Part shown: positions 23,151 through 23,982 of the stretch, piece by piece | How the letters are laid out: every line of letters begins with the position of its first letter | Numbering within the stretch: the first letter of the stretch is position 1 | Assembly (NCBI GenBank): GCA_029907285.1 | Contig: JARYMD010000012.1 | Location: forward strand, 1-23,982 | DNA from: Verrucomicrobiota bacterium | GTDB taxonomy: Bacteria; Verrucomicrobiota; Verrucomicrobiia; Limisphaerales; J093 | DNA: 23,982 nucleotides | Direction: 5' to 3' | Translations under genes and position numbers: made by a program | Notes under the pieces: model-generated | The model's input: only the letters and a program-made list of their open reading frames with translations | The model's database searches: none | What the model was told of the DNA's origin: nothing

Positions 23151-23982
23151 GTGGATAACAGCGCTCTTACCCATAAGACTTTCCCGAGCTTGGGCCAGGC
23201 CGTGCTCCTTGTTCTGGCCGTAGTCGGGATACGAATGTTATACGGCGTCGTCTTCGGAACCATTGATGCGGCCTTGAGAATTGCCGGAATAAACATTGGA
23301 ACATCATTGGTTGCACAGCCGCTCTTCCTCGCGCTGACAAACACGGTCGGGTTCGGTCTTCCGCTGATTTTTGGTGTGCTGTACCAGGAGGCGCGGTTGT
23401 CGGAAGTGCTGCCGTTGAGAAGACCACGGCCGCCATTGCTCGTCTTGGCGATTATGGTCACAATCATTGGCGCAGTGGTGTTGAGTTCTGAGGTGGACAA
23501 TTTCACCCGGATGTTCTTCCCGCCCCCGGACTGGATCGTCAGGATGTTCGGACACCTTGGCGACACCAAAGCGCACCCGGTCCCATCGGGTTTCCTGCTT
23601 GTGGTTGTGGCACCGGTGACAGAAGAGTTTTTCTTCCGGGGATTGATTCTCCGCGGGCTGTTGAGTCGGTATTCGAGTAGTTGGGCGGTCGTTTTGACGG
23701 CGCTGCTTTTCACCGTAATTCACCTGAACCCGTGGCAATTCTTCTCTGCGATGCTGCTCGGAATGCTGCTTGGATGGTGGTTTGTGCGGACGAAGACTTT
23801 AACGGTTTGCCTCATTGGCCATGCGTTTGCCAACGGTCTGGTATTTGTCCAACCGTTCATGCCATTCGAGGTTCAAGGCTTCAACACCGATCCGGCGTCG
23901 GCGATGCCGGGCCAGTTCCAGCCGCTTTGGTTCGATGCGATCGGTCTTCTGCTGTTTCTGGGCGGGTTGCTGTTGTTCCAGC
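23151..23982 (+). CDS. CPBP-family intramembrane metalloprotease (3'-partial)
   Basis: The frame runs off the right edge after 277 codons. GTG at 23151 is the first possible start after the in-frame glnS stop; TTG at 23190 is the next. Several hydrophobic helices are visible (QAVLLVLAVVGIRMLYGVVF, a segment near LLVLAIMVTIIGAVVLS, and FLLVVVAPVTEEFFF). All three active-site motifs of the CPBP (Abi/CAAX-protease-like) family are intact: EEFFFRG (EExxxR), FTVIH (FxxxH), and HAFAN (HxxxN). It is a membrane glutamic/metallo-type protease of the Rce1-like superfamily; bacterial members often act in signalling, bacteriocin immunity or protein maturation. The substrate is unknown. It lies just behind glnS on the same strand, an association that may only reflect co-transcription. 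Confidence 0.88.
   Translation, partial: MDNSALTHKTFPSLGQAVLLVLAVVGIRMLYGVVFGTIDAALRIAGINIGTSLVAQPLFLALTNTVGFGLPLIFGVLYQEARLSEVLPLRRPRPPLLVLAIMVTIIGAVVLSSEVDNFTRMFFPPPDWIVRMFGHLGDTKAHPVPSGFLLVVVAPVTEEFFFRGLILRGLLSRYSSSWAVVLTALLFTVIHLNPWQFFSAMLLGMLLGWWFVRTKTLTVCLIGHAFANGLVFVQPFMPFEVQGFNTDPASAMPGQFQPLWFDAIGLLLFLGGLLLFQ

Noticed and set aside
23036..23738. Minus-strand frames opposite the CPBP protease
   Set aside because: The plus strand has all three protease motifs in one frame; the antisense frames lack any domain.

Overview
The window looks like a chromosomal segment of a member of the PVC group, most likely Verrucomicrobiota of the Pedosphaera/Limisphaerales kind. This is inferred from gene content: a membrane Ser/Thr kinase fused to WD40 repeats, a CotH-like protein with an EF-hand, BamB/PQQ-like propellers, a hydrazine-synthase-alpha-like haem protein, FG-GAP/UnbV and Reg_prop proteins, and a glutaminyl-tRNA synthetase with a long insertion after its nucleotide-binding motif. 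No rRNA, tRNA or CRISPR array was seen.

Layout. (1) 1-5162, plus strand: a damaged cluster. A kinase-WD40 gene, cut by the left edge, carries a one-base frameshift near 496. A CotH-like gene is truncated and joined to the tail of a PQQ-like propeller gene. An intact PQQ-like propeller gene follows. (2) 5163-8098: a mobile and repeat-rich zone with a 25-bp-armed palindrome, a 20-bp hairpin that has a partial copy behind the kinase gene, a group II intron reverse transcriptase with domain V/VI-like hairpins behind it, then about 970 bases with no convincing gene but with direct repeats and a REP-like palindrome. (3) 20377-8099, minus strand: a tight block of eight genes. In transcription order they encode a RidA-like deaminase, a haem-bearing HZS-alpha-like propeller, an FG-GAP/UnbV protein, a decahaem cytochrome-propeller-peroxidase-like fusion, a Reg_prop propeller, a substrate-binding protein, a Tat-exported cysteine-rich lipoprotein and a second substrate-binding protein. 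(4) 20770-23982, plus strand: a small secreted Gly/Arg-rich protein with a strong terminator, glnS, and a CPBP membrane protease cut by the right edge.

The block in (3) is the best candidate for an undescribed system. Seven of its eight products appear to be exported, at least two carry c-type haem sites (ten in one protein), and two are solute-binding proteins with no permease beside them. A plausible reading is an extracytoplasmic redox apparatus that binds a small molecule and passes electrons through the cytochromes, with the RidA-like protein clearing imine or enamine products. The gene order, family assignments and haem motifs are read from sequence; the joint function and the substrate are inference.
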